Part shown: positions 42,276-50,818 of the stretch, piece by piece
Layout: each line of letters starts with the position of its first letter
Position numbering within the stretch: position 1 is the stretch's first letter
Source of the DNA: Streptomyces sp. SN-593
GTDB lineage: Bacteria; Actinomycetota; Actinomycetes; Streptomycetales; Streptomycetaceae
Length of the DNA: 64,000 nucleotides
NCBI RefSeq assembly: GCF_016756395.1
Contig: NZ_AP018365.1
Span: forward strand, 1,364,001 to 1,428,000
Reading direction: 5' to 3'
The notes under the pieces: generated by a model
What the model saw: only the letters and a program-made list of their open reading frames with translations
The model's database searches: none
Told to the model about the DNA's origin: nothing
Made by a program: the position numbers and the translations under genes

Positions 42276-43802
42276 GTGGGCGTGATGACCGGTGAGGCCG
42301 AACGGACGTCGTGGGAGGGACCGCGGCCGGGCCTGCGGCTGGCCCTGGTGCCGCTGCTGCTCGCGATGCTGCCCACCTCCCTGGGCACCACGATCGTCGC
42401 CACCTCGATGCCGACGATCGCCGGCGACCTGGGGGGAGTCGAGCACCTGTCCTGGGCGGTCAGCGCCTACGCGCTCGCGGCCGCGGCCTCCACCCCGGTG
42501 TGGGGCCGGCTCGGCGACATGTACGGGCGCAAGCGGTGGCTGATGACCGCCATGGCGGTCTTCCTGACCGGGTCGGCGCTGAGCGGACTGGCCGGGACGA
42601 TGGGGCAGTTGATCGCCGCCCGCGCGGTGCAGGGCCTCGGCGGCGGCGGGGTCGCGGTCTGCGTGATGGCGGTGATCGGCGAGCTGATCCCGCCGCGGGA
42701 GCGCGGCCGGTACCAGGGCATGATCAGCAGTGTCATGGTCTTCTCCATGATCGTCGGACCGCTGGTCGGCGGTACGGTCACCGACAACCTCGGCTGGCGC
42801 TGGGCGTTCTGGTTCAACCTGCCGCTCGGCGGGCTCGCCCTGGCCCTGGTCGCCCGCTTCGTGCGGGTGCCGAGCCGGCGCCGGCAGGCGCACATCGACT
42901 ACGTGGGCGCGCTGCTGCTGGTGCTCTGCATCACCTCCCTGGTCCTGGTGCTCACCTGGGGCGGGACGCACTACGCGTGGGGCTCCGGCACGATCCTGGT
43001 GCTCACCGCCGCCTCGGCCGCGGCGCTGGCCGGCTTCGTCCTGGCCCAGTCCCGGACCGCCGAGCCGGTGCTGCCGCCGCACCTCTTCCGCAGCCGCAAC
43101 TTCACGCTGATGTCGGTGCTGAGCTTCACCAACGGCTTCGTGATGTACGGCGCGGTCTTCTACCTCCCGCTCTACCAGCAGGCGGTGAACGGCGCCTCGG
43201 CGGTCGGCTCCGGCCTGTTGCTGCTGCCGATGCTCGGCTCGCTCGTCGTCGTCTCGCAGTCCTCCGGGCGGTTCCTGGCGCGCACCGGCAACTACCGGGT
43301 CCTCCAGGTGGGCGGTTCCGCGGCCATGCTGGCGGGTGCCCTGCTGCTCGCCCGGGTGGACACCACGACCTCGCGGCCGACCATCGAGCTGTCCATGGCG
43401 CTGCTGGGCGCCGGCATGGGGTCGCTGGGGCAGAACGTGGTGACGGTCGCCCAGAACAGCGTCGACCTCCAGGAGGTGGGCGTCGCCGCGGCGGCGATCA
43501 CCCTCTTCCGCACGCTGGGCAACTCGGTCGGCGTCGCCCTCATGGGCACCCGTTTCAACCACCGGGTGCGCGAGGTGATGGCCGAACGGACCGGCGGCGC
43601 GGCGGGCCTGCACCAGACCAGGCTGGACGCGAAGGGCATGGACCGGCTCACACCGGCGGTGCGCGCGGGCTACGAGGCGGCGGTCGCCGGGGGCGTCCGG
43701 GACGCGTTCGTGCTCGCCTCGGCGGCCGCGGCCCTCGCCTTCGTGACCGCGCTGCTCGTCCGGCAGGTGGCGCTGCGGTCGGTGCGCGGGCGCCGTTCCT
43801 GA
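42276..43802 (+). CDS. MFS drug exporter, DHA2 family (14 TM segments)
   Basis: A 508-aa membrane protein of the DHA2 drug:proton antiporter family. TM1 is LALVPLLLAMLPTSLGTTIVATSMP, the loop-2 motif is WGRLGDMYGRKRWLM, and motif C is MISSVMVFSMIVGPLVGGTVTDNLGW. About 14 hydrophobic segments follow. The start at GTG 42276 has GGAGG 8 bases upstream; GTG 42267, GTG 42282 and ATG 42285 are in-frame alternatives. It probably exports the cluster product and gives self-resistance. It is the last plus-strand gene of the block and converges with the O-methyltransferase. Confidence 0.93.
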   Translation: MGVMTGEAERTSWEGPRPGLRLALVPLLLAMLPTSLGTTIVATSMPTIAGDLGGVEHLSWAVSAYALAAAASTPVWGRLGDMYGRKRWLMTAMAVFLTGSALSGLAGTMGQLIAARAVQGLGGGGVAVCVMAVIGELIPPRERGRYQGMISSVMVFSMIVGPLVGGTVTDNLGWRWAFWFNLPLGGLALALVARFVRVPSRRRQAHIDYVGALLLVLCITSLVLVLTWGGTHYAWGSGTILVLTAASAAALAGFVLAQSRTAEPVLPPHLFRSRNFTLMSVLSFTNGFVMYGAVFYLPLYQQAVNGASAVGSGLLLLPMLGSLVVVSQSSGRFLARTGNYRVLQVGGSAAMLAGALLLARVDTTTSRPTIELSMALLGAGMGSLGQNVVTVAQNSVDLQEVGVAAAAITLFRTLGNSVGVALMGTRFNHRVREVMAERTGGAAGLHQTRLDAKGMDRLTPAVRAGYEAAVAGGVRDAFVLASAAAALAFVTALLVRQVALRSVRGRRS

Positions 43803-43921
43803 CGGCGGCGCTCCCGACGGCCCCGGTACGCCCGGCCCGCACCGACCGCACGGACCGCACGGCCCGCCCGACCCGCACGGTACGACCGGCCCGCACCGAC
43901 CCCCCGACCCGCGCACACGAA

Positions 43922-43956
43922 ACCGGCCCCGCGCCCTTTCGGGTCGCGGGGCCGGT
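43922..43956. terminator. Hairpin between convergent exporter and methyltransferase genes
   Basis: A perfect 12-bp inverted repeat (ACCGGCCCCGCG) whose 11-base loop can pair further (CCC/GGG). It is 18 bases beyond the methyltransferase stop. It is likely bidirectional. The stretch before it (43803-43920) is a run of ACCGCACGG/CCCGACC-like short repeats with no gene. Confidence 0.8.
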
Positions 43957-43974
43957 CCTGCGCCGCCGGGGGCG

Positions 43975-45060
43975 TCAGCGCACCCTCGCCTCCACCACGG
44001 ACAGCGCCGAGGGCGTCTCCACGACGCGCTCCAGCTCGAACCCGGCCTTGGCCAGCAGGTCCGCGTACTGCGCGCGGGTGCGCTCCTTGCCGCCGACCAG
44101 CAGCATCAGCCACAGGTCGGTGAGCTTGCCCGCGTGGGCGGCGTTGCGCTTGTCGGGGATGACCATCTCCATCACCAGCACCCGGCCGCCCGGGTTCATC
44201 GCCTTCCGCACGTTCGTGAGGATCTCCACGGCCTGCGGCTCCGGCCAGTCGTGCAGGATGTGCTTGAGCATGTAGGCGTCCCCGCCGGACGGCACCGGGT
44301 CGAACAGCCCGCCGTCCGCGATCGAGCAGCGCTCGGACAGGCCCTGCTCCCGGAGGTAGGCGGCCGCGCCGTTGGTGCCCACCCGCGGGTCGGAGAGGAT
44401 GCCGCGCGCCGAGGGGACCTTCTTCAGCACGCCGGCCAGCAGGTCCCCGCGGCCGCCGCAGAAGTCGACCACGGTGCCGAAGCGCCCGAAGTCGTATGCC
44501 GCGAGCAGCGGTTCGGTCTCGGTGGCGGACATCGCGCCCATGCCGGCGGTGAAGACGGCGCCGTACTCGGGGTTGGCCTCCAGGTAGTCGAACGCGCCCA
44601 TGCCGCGCAGCTTGGGCAGGCTCGGCTCCCCGGTGCGCACCGCGTCGACCAGGCAGCCCCAGTCCTCCCAGTGGATGGGATGGCCCATGAGCACCGCGAT
44701 GCCGCGCATGGACATCGGCGCGTCCTCGACGAGCGCGCGGGCCATCGGGGTCAACCCGAAACGGCCGTCCTTCAGCTCGGTGAAGACGTCGTAGCTCGCC
44801 AGCAGCCGCAGCACCCGGTGCAGCGTGTCGGGGTCGGAGCCGGTGCGCTGCGCGATCTGCTCCGGTCGCAGCGGCCCGTCGGTGAGGGTCTCCGCGACCC
44901 GCAACTCGGCGGCCACGTACAGGGCCTGGCTGACCATGGCCCCCTGGACCAGTTCCAGAAGCGCGAACGGCGGCGGTGCGAACTTGCGGGTGAGGCCCTG
45001 AAGGGCCGAACGCACGCCTTCGATGGCGCGGACGACGCGGGCGGGCGGCAGTGGCGGCAT
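43975..45060 (-). CDS. SAM-dependent O-methyltransferase (TcmO/DnrK type)
   Basis: A 361-aa class I methyltransferase with the N-terminal dimerisation domain of plant-type O-methyltransferases (ALLELVQGAMVSQALYVAAELRVAETL, residues about 33-60). The SAM site is TVVDFCGGRGDLLAGVL (near 203-219). DAYMLKHILHDWPEPQAVEIL carries the HD pair, and GGRVLVMEMVIPD follows. It would methylate a phenol or carboxyl of the polyketide. The DnrK relatives can also catalyse hydroxylation or decarboxylation. The ATG at 45060 follows GGAGGATT. It is downstream of the CreE/CreD pair on the minus strand, separated by 148 bases. Confidence 0.92.
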   Translation of the reverse strand: MPPLPPARVVRAIEGVRSALQGLTRKFAPPPFALLELVQGAMVSQALYVAAELRVAETLTDGPLRPEQIAQRTGSDPDTLHRVLRLLASYDVFTELKDGRFGLTPMARALVEDAPMSMRGIAVLMGHPIHWEDWGCLVDAVRTGEPSLPKLRGMGAFDYLEANPEYGAVFTAGMGAMSATETEPLLAAYDFGRFGTVVDFCGGRGDLLAGVLKKVPSARGILSDPRVGTNGAAAYLREQGLSERCSIADGGLFDPVPSGGDAYMLKHILHDWPEPQAVEILTNVRKAMNPGGRVLVMEMVIPDKRNAAHAGKLTDLWLMLLVGGKERTRAQYADLLAKAGFELERVVETPSALSVVEARVR

Positions 45061-45208
45061 GGAATCCTCCGGCTGGGGCGATGGGAATGCGGGCGGGTGC
45101 GCCGGTCGGCGCGGTGGCGCCGGGCCGGCACGTGGCGGGGCCCGGGGCTTCGGGAACGGACGGCGGGGGTCGGCGCGGGCGGGGTGCCCGCGGGCGGCGG
45201 GCGCCGTC

Positions 45209-46810
45209 TCACGCGCGCAGGGCCCGGTCGACCAGGGGCCCGGCGACCCCGGTGTACCGCTCCGGGTCGAGCAGTTCGGCCAGCTCCTCCCGGTCCAGGA
45301 CGCCGCCGGCCGCGGGCAGTTCGGCCAGCACCTCGCCGAGCGGGCGGCCGGTCCGGCGGGCCCGCCGCGCGGCGTCGGTGAGCAGGTCCCGGGCCGCGGC
45401 CCTGCCGAGCCGGGGCGCCAGGTAGGCGGAGACCCGCTCGGAGACGATCTGCCCGGCGGTCGCGTCGAGGTTGCCGCGCATCCGCTCCGGGTGCACGGTC
45501 AGGCCCGCGGCCAGTTCGGCGGCGGCGTGCGCGGCCCCGCCGGTCAGGCGCAGGCACTCGCGCAGCGGCTGCCACTCGGCGTGCCACAGGCCGGCCGAGC
45601 GCTCGTCCTCCGCGGGCATGCAGTGCGCCAGGACGGAGCCGAGCGCGGGGACCTGCACCGCGGCCGAGCGGATGAGCGTCGCCAGCACCGGGTTGGCCTT
45701 GTGCGGCATCGCCGACGACGCGCCGCGCCCGGCCCCGCCGGGCTCGGCGACCTCGCCGATCTCGGTGCGCGCCATGACCTGGACGTCCGCGGCCATCTTG
45801 CCCAGCGCGCCCGCGGTGTGGGTGAGGGCCGCGCCCAGGTCGGCGATCGGGGTGCGCAGGGCGTGCCAGGGCAGGACCGGCCGGGCCAGGCCCGTCTCGG
45901 CGGCGAAGGCGTCGACCAGGGCGTCCAGCGCGTCGTCCGGAACCGCTCCCCCGGCCGCGCCGATGTCCGCGGCCGCACCGCTGCCCCCGGCCGCGGCGCT
46001 GTCCCGGGCCGCGCGGGTGGCCGCGGCCGCCCCCGTCGCGTACTGGAGGTAGCCGGCCAGGGTGCCGGCCGCGCCGCCCAGGGAGACCGGCAGCCCGCCG
46101 TCGGCCACCCGCTCCAGGCGGGCGACCGCGTCCAGGACGAGCTGGCGCCAGCCGGCCGCCTTCAGCCCGAAGGTGGTCGGCACCGCGTGCAGGGTCAGCG
46201 TCCGGCCGGCCATCGCCGTGTCCCGGTGCGCGGCCGCGAGGACGGCCAGCGAGCCGGCCGTGGCCCGCAGGTCCGCCAGCAGCGGGCGCAGCGCGCGCGA
46301 GGCGACCAGCATGGCGCCGGTGTCGAGGATGTCCTGGCTGGTGGAGCCGCGGTGCACGTACTCGGCGGCCTCGGGTGCCTGCCGGGCGACCTCCCGGGTC
46401 AGGGCGGCCACCAGCCCGACCACGGGGTTCGCCGTGCCGCGCGCGGCCAGCGCCAGCGCCCGCACGTCGAACAGCTCGGCCCGGGCGGCGGCGGTGATCG
46501 CGGTGCCGGCCCGGGCCGGCACCGTGCCGCACCGGACCTGCGCCCTGACCAGGGCGGCCTCGGCGTCGAGCATCGCCTGCAGCCAGGCGGTGTCGCCGAC
46601 CGCGGCCTCCACGGCGGTTCCCGCGCGGACCGGGGAGAGCAGCCCGGAGTCCGGCTGCGCGGCGGCGGCCTCCTCCGGAGCGGCAAGGGCGTCCACGGAG
46701 GCGGCTGCGTCGAAGCCCCCGGCGCCTCCGGCGGCGACGGCCCCGACCCCGACCCCGGCTCCCGCTCCCGCTCCCGCTCCGGCGGACGCGCTGCGCGGTG
46801 GTGTGCTCAC
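45209..46810 (-). CDS. CreD-like nitrosuccinate lyase (PcaB paralogue)
   Basis: A 533-aa protein of the fumarase/aspartase superfamily closest to 3-carboxymuconate cycloisomerase: HRGSTSQDILDTGAMLVAS, RTLTLHAVPTTFGLKAAGWRQLV and SSAMPHKANPVLATLI. A 50-residue Gly/Ala-rich leader precedes it. GTG at 46810 overlaps the stop of the upstream flavoprotein (GTGA). That pairing, CreE-like flavoprotein plus PcaB-like lyase, is the signature of the aspartate-nitrosuccinate pathway (cremeomycin CreE/CreD, fosfazinomycin FzmM/FzmL), where the lyase splits nitrosuccinate to fumarate and nitrous acid. The true catabolic PcaB lies 4 kb away (50815), so this copy is redundant for catabolism. Confidence 0.88.
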   Translation of the reverse strand: MSTPPRSASAGAGAGAGAGVGVGAVAAGGAGGFDAAASVDALAAPEEAAAAQPDSGLLSPVRAGTAVEAAVGDTAWLQAMLDAEAALVRAQVRCGTVPARAGTAITAAARAELFDVRALALAARGTANPVVGLVAALTREVARQAPEAAEYVHRGSTSQDILDTGAMLVASRALRPLLADLRATAGSLAVLAAAHRDTAMAGRTLTLHAVPTTFGLKAAGWRQLVLDAVARLERVADGGLPVSLGGAAGTLAGYLQYATGAAAATRAARDSAAAGGSGAAADIGAAGGAVPDDALDALVDAFAAETGLARPVLPWHALRTPIADLGAALTHTAGALGKMAADVQVMARTEIGEVAEPGGAGRGASSAMPHKANPVLATLIRSAAVQVPALGSVLAHCMPAEDERSAGLWHAEWQPLRECLRLTGGAAHAAAELAAGLTVHPERMRGNLDATAGQIVSERVSAYLAPRLGRAAARDLLTDAARRARRTGRPLGEVLAELPAAGGVLDREELAELLDPERYTGVAGPLVDRALRA

Positions 46811-48930
46811 GGCTGCACCTCTCTCGTATGGGTGGCGGTGGGCGGCGTGCCGGGTGCCCCGGGAGCGGCCGGCGCGGGGGCGCCCCCGAGGGCGTCGGCG
46901 CGGGACATTCCGCCGGTGGGCGTGCCCGCCGTGTCCGGCGCGGCGGGGCCGTCCGCCCGGTGCGCCCCGGCGCCTGCCGGGCCCGACGGGGCGGGCAGCG
47001 CCAGCACGGTGCCCGCGATGGCGTCGGAGTCCTCCAGCGTCACGGAGCCGACCCCCGGCCGTATCCCCGCGGCCGTGACCCAGTGCACCGACTCGGTGGG
47101 CACGCCGTAGGCGAAGCGCCGGGGATGCGCGGTGCCGTCGGCGCCCAGCAGGTGGTAGGGCCGGGCCGAGACGGCGAGCCCCCCGGTCTCGTGGTCGCCG
47201 TCCCGCCCCGGGATGCGGTACGGGCGGCACTGGCCGGCGTCCAGCAGCCACCGCAGCAGCGGGTCGGCGGTGCGGCGCAGGTCCACCGCGCACAGCCGCG
47301 CCTCGATCAGCACGCCGGCCCGGACCCGGACCCCGGGCACCGCGCTCGACGTGGCGACGAAGCCCGCGCCCCGCGTGCCGCCCCCGGCGTCGGGGGCGAT
47401 CCGCATGCCGGGGCCGGTCAGTTCGAGCACCCCGGCGTCCAGCAGCGCGATCATCTCCTCCACCCTGCGGGCGGGCGGGCCGATGGACAGGTAGGCGTTC
47501 AGCGGCGTGTACCACGCGTCCAACTCGTCGCGGTACGAGGCCCCGTCCAGCCCGCCGTGGTCGACCGCGAGCCGGATCTCGTTGCGCAGGTCCCGCAGCA
47601 CGTCCAGCGCGGCCTTGAGCGGCCCGCGCACATTGCCGCGGTGCGCCTCCCGCACGTCCCGTACGAGGTGCTCGCGCACCCAGCCGCGGAACTCCTCCGG
47701 GCCGGCGAAGACCCGGGAACCGTACGGGCGGGTGACGACGTCCCAGTCCCAGCGTTCCGCGGGGCCGATCCCGGCGGCGTCGAGCACGGCGTCCTCCGCC
47801 TGCTCCGTCGCGGCCCGCAGGAAGCCCGGGGTGAACCGCTCCGCGCCGGCCCGGTCCCCCCGCGCGGTCAGCAGCGTCTCGTAGTAGACGCCGCGCACCT
47901 CCTTGGAGATCAGCGGCCACAGATCGGTGCCGAAGCGCAGCGGCTCCGCGCCCGGTGCGCGCAGTTCCGCGACGTGCTCGGCGGTCAGCAGCCGCGGGGT
48001 GTGCCGGCCGTGGGCGCCCTTCTCGTTCTCACCGCGCGAGTGGTACGGGACGCCGCGCCGGGAGCCGGCGTACATCTTCGGCTCCCGGCCCGAGGGGTGG
48101 TAGACGAGCCGGCCGCCGGCGCGCTCGAACCTGCCGCCCCTGCCGTGGGTGAACAGCGACATGTAGTCGAAGAAGTTGAGGCCCAGCCCGCGCAGCAGGA
48201 CCGGCTCGCCCGGAGGGACGCGGGACAGGTCCACGTCCGCGGGGTTGCCGGGGGCGATGTACAGCAGGCCGTGGCGCGCGGCGAAGTCCGCCGTCGCGCG
48301 CCCGGGTACGTCCGGGTGGCCGGCCACGTGGCCCTGCGCGAGCACCACGGCGGACAGGCCCGTCAGCCGGGTGCCGTCCTCCAGCAGCACGCGCTGCGGC
48401 GGAGCGGTGTCCGGGCCGTACGGTGCGGGCGCCTCGTCCTCCAGGGCCACCGCGCGCGCCCGGTGGGTCCTGACCTCCACGTGGGCCGGGGCGTTGGCCA
48501 CGACCTGGTGGAAGGCCCAGGTCAGGTAGTGGCCGTACAGCGAGCGGGTGGGGTAGGTGTCCGGGCCGAGCGCGCGGGCCTCGGCCAGGACCCGCGGCGC
48601 GGTCGGGGTCGCCGGTCCCGGTGCGAGGGTGCCCAGGCCGAGCGCCCGGGCCCAGGTGTGGAGGCTCGGCCCCTCCTCCAGCGGCCCGCGGATCCGGACG
48701 CTCTCGTCCGTGTACACGGTGACCTGCGAGGCGACGGTGTTCATCAGCAGGTGGGGCGACTGCGACGGCCGCCACACCCGGCCCGCGCCGGCCGGCTCCG
48801 GATCGACGACGTGCACGGTCAGCCGGTCCCATCGCGGGGACTTCCGCTCCTGCGCGCACAGCCGCTCCAGCACGGAGAGCCCGCGCGGTCCGGCCCCGAC
48901 GAGGCACACCCGCGTACCCCGGCCGCTCAC
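46807..48930 (-). CDS. CreE-like FAD-dependent aspartate N-oxygenase
   Basis: A 707-aa flavoprotein of the FAD-NAD(P)-binding_9 type. The N-terminus reads VCLVGAGPRGLSVLERL, then VVDPEPAGAGRVWRPSQ, PHLLMNTVASQVTVYTD, and later LLRGLGLNFFDYMSLFT and LPAPSGPAGAG near the end. This is the pattern of CreE/FzmM, which oxidises L-aspartate stepwise to nitrosuccinate with NADPH and O2. GTG at 48930 has GGAG 7 bases upstream; a TTG directly before it is less likely. With the coupled CreD-like lyase it would deliver nitrous acid, a nitrogen source for N-N bond formation. It is the outermost cluster gene on the right. Confidence 0.87.
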   Translation of the reverse strand: MSGRGTRVCLVGAGPRGLSVLERLCAQERKSPRWDRLTVHVVDPEPAGAGRVWRPSQSPHLLMNTVASQVTVYTDESVRIRGPLEEGPSLHTWARALGLGTLAPGPATPTAPRVLAEARALGPDTYPTRSLYGHYLTWAFHQVVANAPAHVEVRTHRARAVALEDEAPAPYGPDTAPPQRVLLEDGTRLTGLSAVVLAQGHVAGHPDVPGRATADFAARHGLLYIAPGNPADVDLSRVPPGEPVLLRGLGLNFFDYMSLFTHGRGGRFERAGGRLVYHPSGREPKMYAGSRRGVPYHSRGENEKGAHGRHTPRLLTAEHVAELRAPGAEPLRFGTDLWPLISKEVRGVYYETLLTARGDRAGAERFTPGFLRAATEQAEDAVLDAAGIGPAERWDWDVVTRPYGSRVFAGPEEFRGWVREHLVRDVREAHRGNVRGPLKAALDVLRDLRNEIRLAVDHGGLDGASYRDELDAWYTPLNAYLSIGPPARRVEEMIALLDAGVLELTGPGMRIAPDAGGGTRGAGFVATSSAVPGVRVRAGVLIEARLCAVDLRRTADPLLRWLLDAGQCRPYRIPGRDGDHETGGLAVSARPYHLLGADGTAHPRRFAYGVPTESVHWVTAAGIRPGVGSVTLEDSDAIAGTVLALPAPSGPAGAGAHRADGPAAPDTAGTPTGGMSRADALGGAPAPAAPGAPGTPPTATHTREVQP

Positions 48931-49648
48931 CAAGACGCTCCGCCCGGCAGTGGATCGTGCCTCAGAAGGCCCGTTGGCATGGTCGCGTTCTCCTTGTCAC
49001 GGAGGGGAAGCCGGCCGGCCGTGCAAGCTGTCGCCGTGCGGCCCGCTCCACACTCCTCACCCGCCGGGGAGGAACGCTGGACCTGCGCTCGCGTCCCGTT
49101 GGAGGCCCCGCGGGCCCACCGGCGGTCGAGCCGGACCCCAACCGCCCTACGGCGGCGGGCCGCACCGTGGCGGGAGAGCCGGGAGGTGTGCTGTGGAGCA
49201 GTCGGCGGGCGGGGCTGTGCGGGTGGAGCGCGGATCGGCGGACGCGGAGGAACCAGGGCCTGTCCGGCGGATCGTGCCGGTCGGGCTCGCGGCGTCCGGC
49301 GCCGTGCATCACAAGGCGGAGAAGCACCCTCGTACCGCGTCGTGCGTGGATGATCCGAGAACTCAGGGAGGTGCGGTGCCGGGCGCCGTGAGCCCGGCAG
49401 GATCCGCCGGACGGGCCCAGGCGCTGCCGACCGTCGTGTTGCTGTCGGCGTTCGGCCGGCCGCGGACGACGGCGGGCGCGGCCGACCCGCCGCGGTCCCC
49501 CACCGCGTGGCACCGCGTGGCACCGCTGGGACCGCGCTCCGGTCCACCGCTCACCGCGGAGCCGGCAGGCGCCACCGCGGACGTGAGGCGCGGACGTCGG
49601 ACGAACCCGCGCCCCGCCCACGTACCACCGCGCCCCGGTGGGATTCCG
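48931..49648. other. 718-base non-coding gap at the cluster's right boundary
   Basis: It lies between the CreE-like gene (starting leftwards) and the end of pcaL. Open frames in it are low-quality and show no family resemblance. It holds a MITE-like element (49256-49418) and otherwise GC-rich sequence, including the promoter of the CreE/CreD pair near 48940-49050. It marks the probable edge of the biosynthetic cluster. Confidence 0.6.
49256..49418. mobile_element. MITE-like element or IS remnant
   Basis: A 163-bp stretch bounded by long imperfect inverted repeats: left end GGGCCTGTCCGGCGGATC, right end the complement of GGGCCCGTCCGGCGGATC. Pairing continues inwards to about 45 bp per arm (GGCTCGCGGCG versus GGCTCACGGCG on the other arm). 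It has no transposase. The ends resemble degenerate IS5-like remnants seen across Streptomyces genomes, from memory. No target-site duplication could be assigned. Confidence 0.6.
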
Positions 49649-50818
49649 CTAGGCGTCGAGGTCGGCCAGCACCCGGGCGGCGATGGCGAAGGCGGTGTTG
49701 GCGGCGGGGACGCCGCAGTAGATCGCGGACTGGAGCAGGACCTCCTGGATCTCCTCGTCGGTGAGCCCGTTGGTGCGGGCGGCCCGCACGTGCATGGCCA
49801 GCTCGTCGTGGTGGCCGAGGGCCACGAGGGCGGTGAGCGTCATGCAGCTTCGGGTGCGGCGGTCGAGTCCGGGCCGGGTCCAGATCTCGCCCCAGGCGTA
49901 ACGGGTGATGAGGTCCTGGAAGGGCGCGGTGAAGGCGGTGGTCGCGGCGCCCGCCCGTTCGACGTGCGCGTCGCCGAGGACGGCGCGGCGGACCGCGGCG
50001 CCGGCGGCGTGGGTGGTGGCCGCGTGGCCTGCGGCGGGGCGGCTTTCGGCGCCGAGGTGGTCGAGGAGTGCGTGCAGCACGCGTTGGGGCTGCTCTGCGG
50101 GGGCCAAGTGGGCCGCGGCGTCGAGTTCCAGCAGGGTGGACCCGGCGATGGAGTCGGCGAGCAGGCGGGCGTCCTCGGGCGGGGTGGCCCGGTCCTGCCG
50201 GCCGGCGATCACGAGGACGGGCGCGGTGACGCGGTGCAGTTGGTCGCGGACGTCGAACGCGGCGAGGGCCTCGCAGCAGGCGGCGTACCCGGCGGGGTCG
50301 GTGTGCCGGTGGTCGTCGATGAGGGCGCGGGCGGTGCCGCTGGTGCGGAAGGCGGGGGTGAACCAGCGCTCGGGGGCGGAGTCGGCCAGTGCGCCGAGGC
50401 CGTGCGCGCGCACCTGGGCGGCCCGGTCGTGCCAGCCTTGCGGGTCGCCGAAGCGGGCGGCGGTGCACACGAGCGCGAGGGACGTCAGCCGGTCGGGGTG
50501 GTGGAGCGCGAGCCAGGTGCCGACGGCGCCGCCCAAGGAGTCCCCGGCGTAGGCGAAGCGGCCGATGCCCAGGCTGTCGGCCAGGTCCAGGACGAGGCCG
50601 GCCAGCGCGGCCACCGTCGGCGGCCCGGTGATCCCGGTGAGCAGGGCGGACGGCGAGCCGCCGTGCCCGGGCAGGTCGTAGCGCACGACGCGGTGGCCGC
50701 GGGCGAGGGCGGGGACCTGGGCGTCCCACAGGTGGAGCGAGGTGCCGAGCGAGGGGCCGAGCAGGAGCGCGGGCGCGTCGGCGCGGCCGTCGGTGACGTG
50801 GTGCGGGAGGGAGGTCAT
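49649..50818 (-). CDS. pcaL: Fused beta-ketoadipate enol-lactone hydrolase/4-carboxymuconolactone decarboxylase
   Basis: A 389-aa fusion. Residues about 1-255 are an alpha/beta-hydrolase (PcaD) with LGPSLGTSLHLWDAQ, YDLPGHGGS, the elbow YAGDSLGGAVG (Ser) and a late His in AAHLAPAEQP. Residues about 270-389 are CMD (PcaC) with AVLGDAHVERA, DLITRYAWGEIWTRPGLDRRTRS and HVRAARTNGLTDEEIQEVLLQ. It decarboxylates 4-carboxymuconolactone and then opens the enol-lactone to beta-ketoadipate. The fusion is common in actinobacteria. The ATG overlaps the pcaB stop (ATGA). It is the last gene of the pca operon. Confidence 0.95.
   Translation of the reverse strand: MTSLPHHVTDGRADAPALLLGPSLGTSLHLWDAQVPALARGHRVVRYDLPGHGGSPSALLTGITGPPTVAALAGLVLDLADSLGIGRFAYAGDSLGGAVGTWLALHHPDRLTSLALVCTAARFGDPQGWHDRAAQVRAHGLGALADSAPERWFTPAFRTSGTARALIDDHRHTDPAGYAACCEALAAFDVRDQLHRVTAPVLVIAGRQDRATPPEDARLLADSIAGSTLLELDAAAHLAPAEQPQRVLHALLDHLGAESRPAAGHAATTHAAGAAVRRAVLGDAHVERAGAATTAFTAPFQDLITRYAWGEIWTRPGLDRRTRSCMTLTALVALGHHDELAMHVRAARTNGLTDEEIQEVLLQSAIYCGVPAANTAFAIAARVLADLDA

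Noticed and set aside
48957..49391. Open frame of 144 codons in the gap beside the CreE-like gene
   Set aside because: Low-complexity Arg/Gly/Pro translation overlapping the MITE-like element, with no ribosome binding site or family match.
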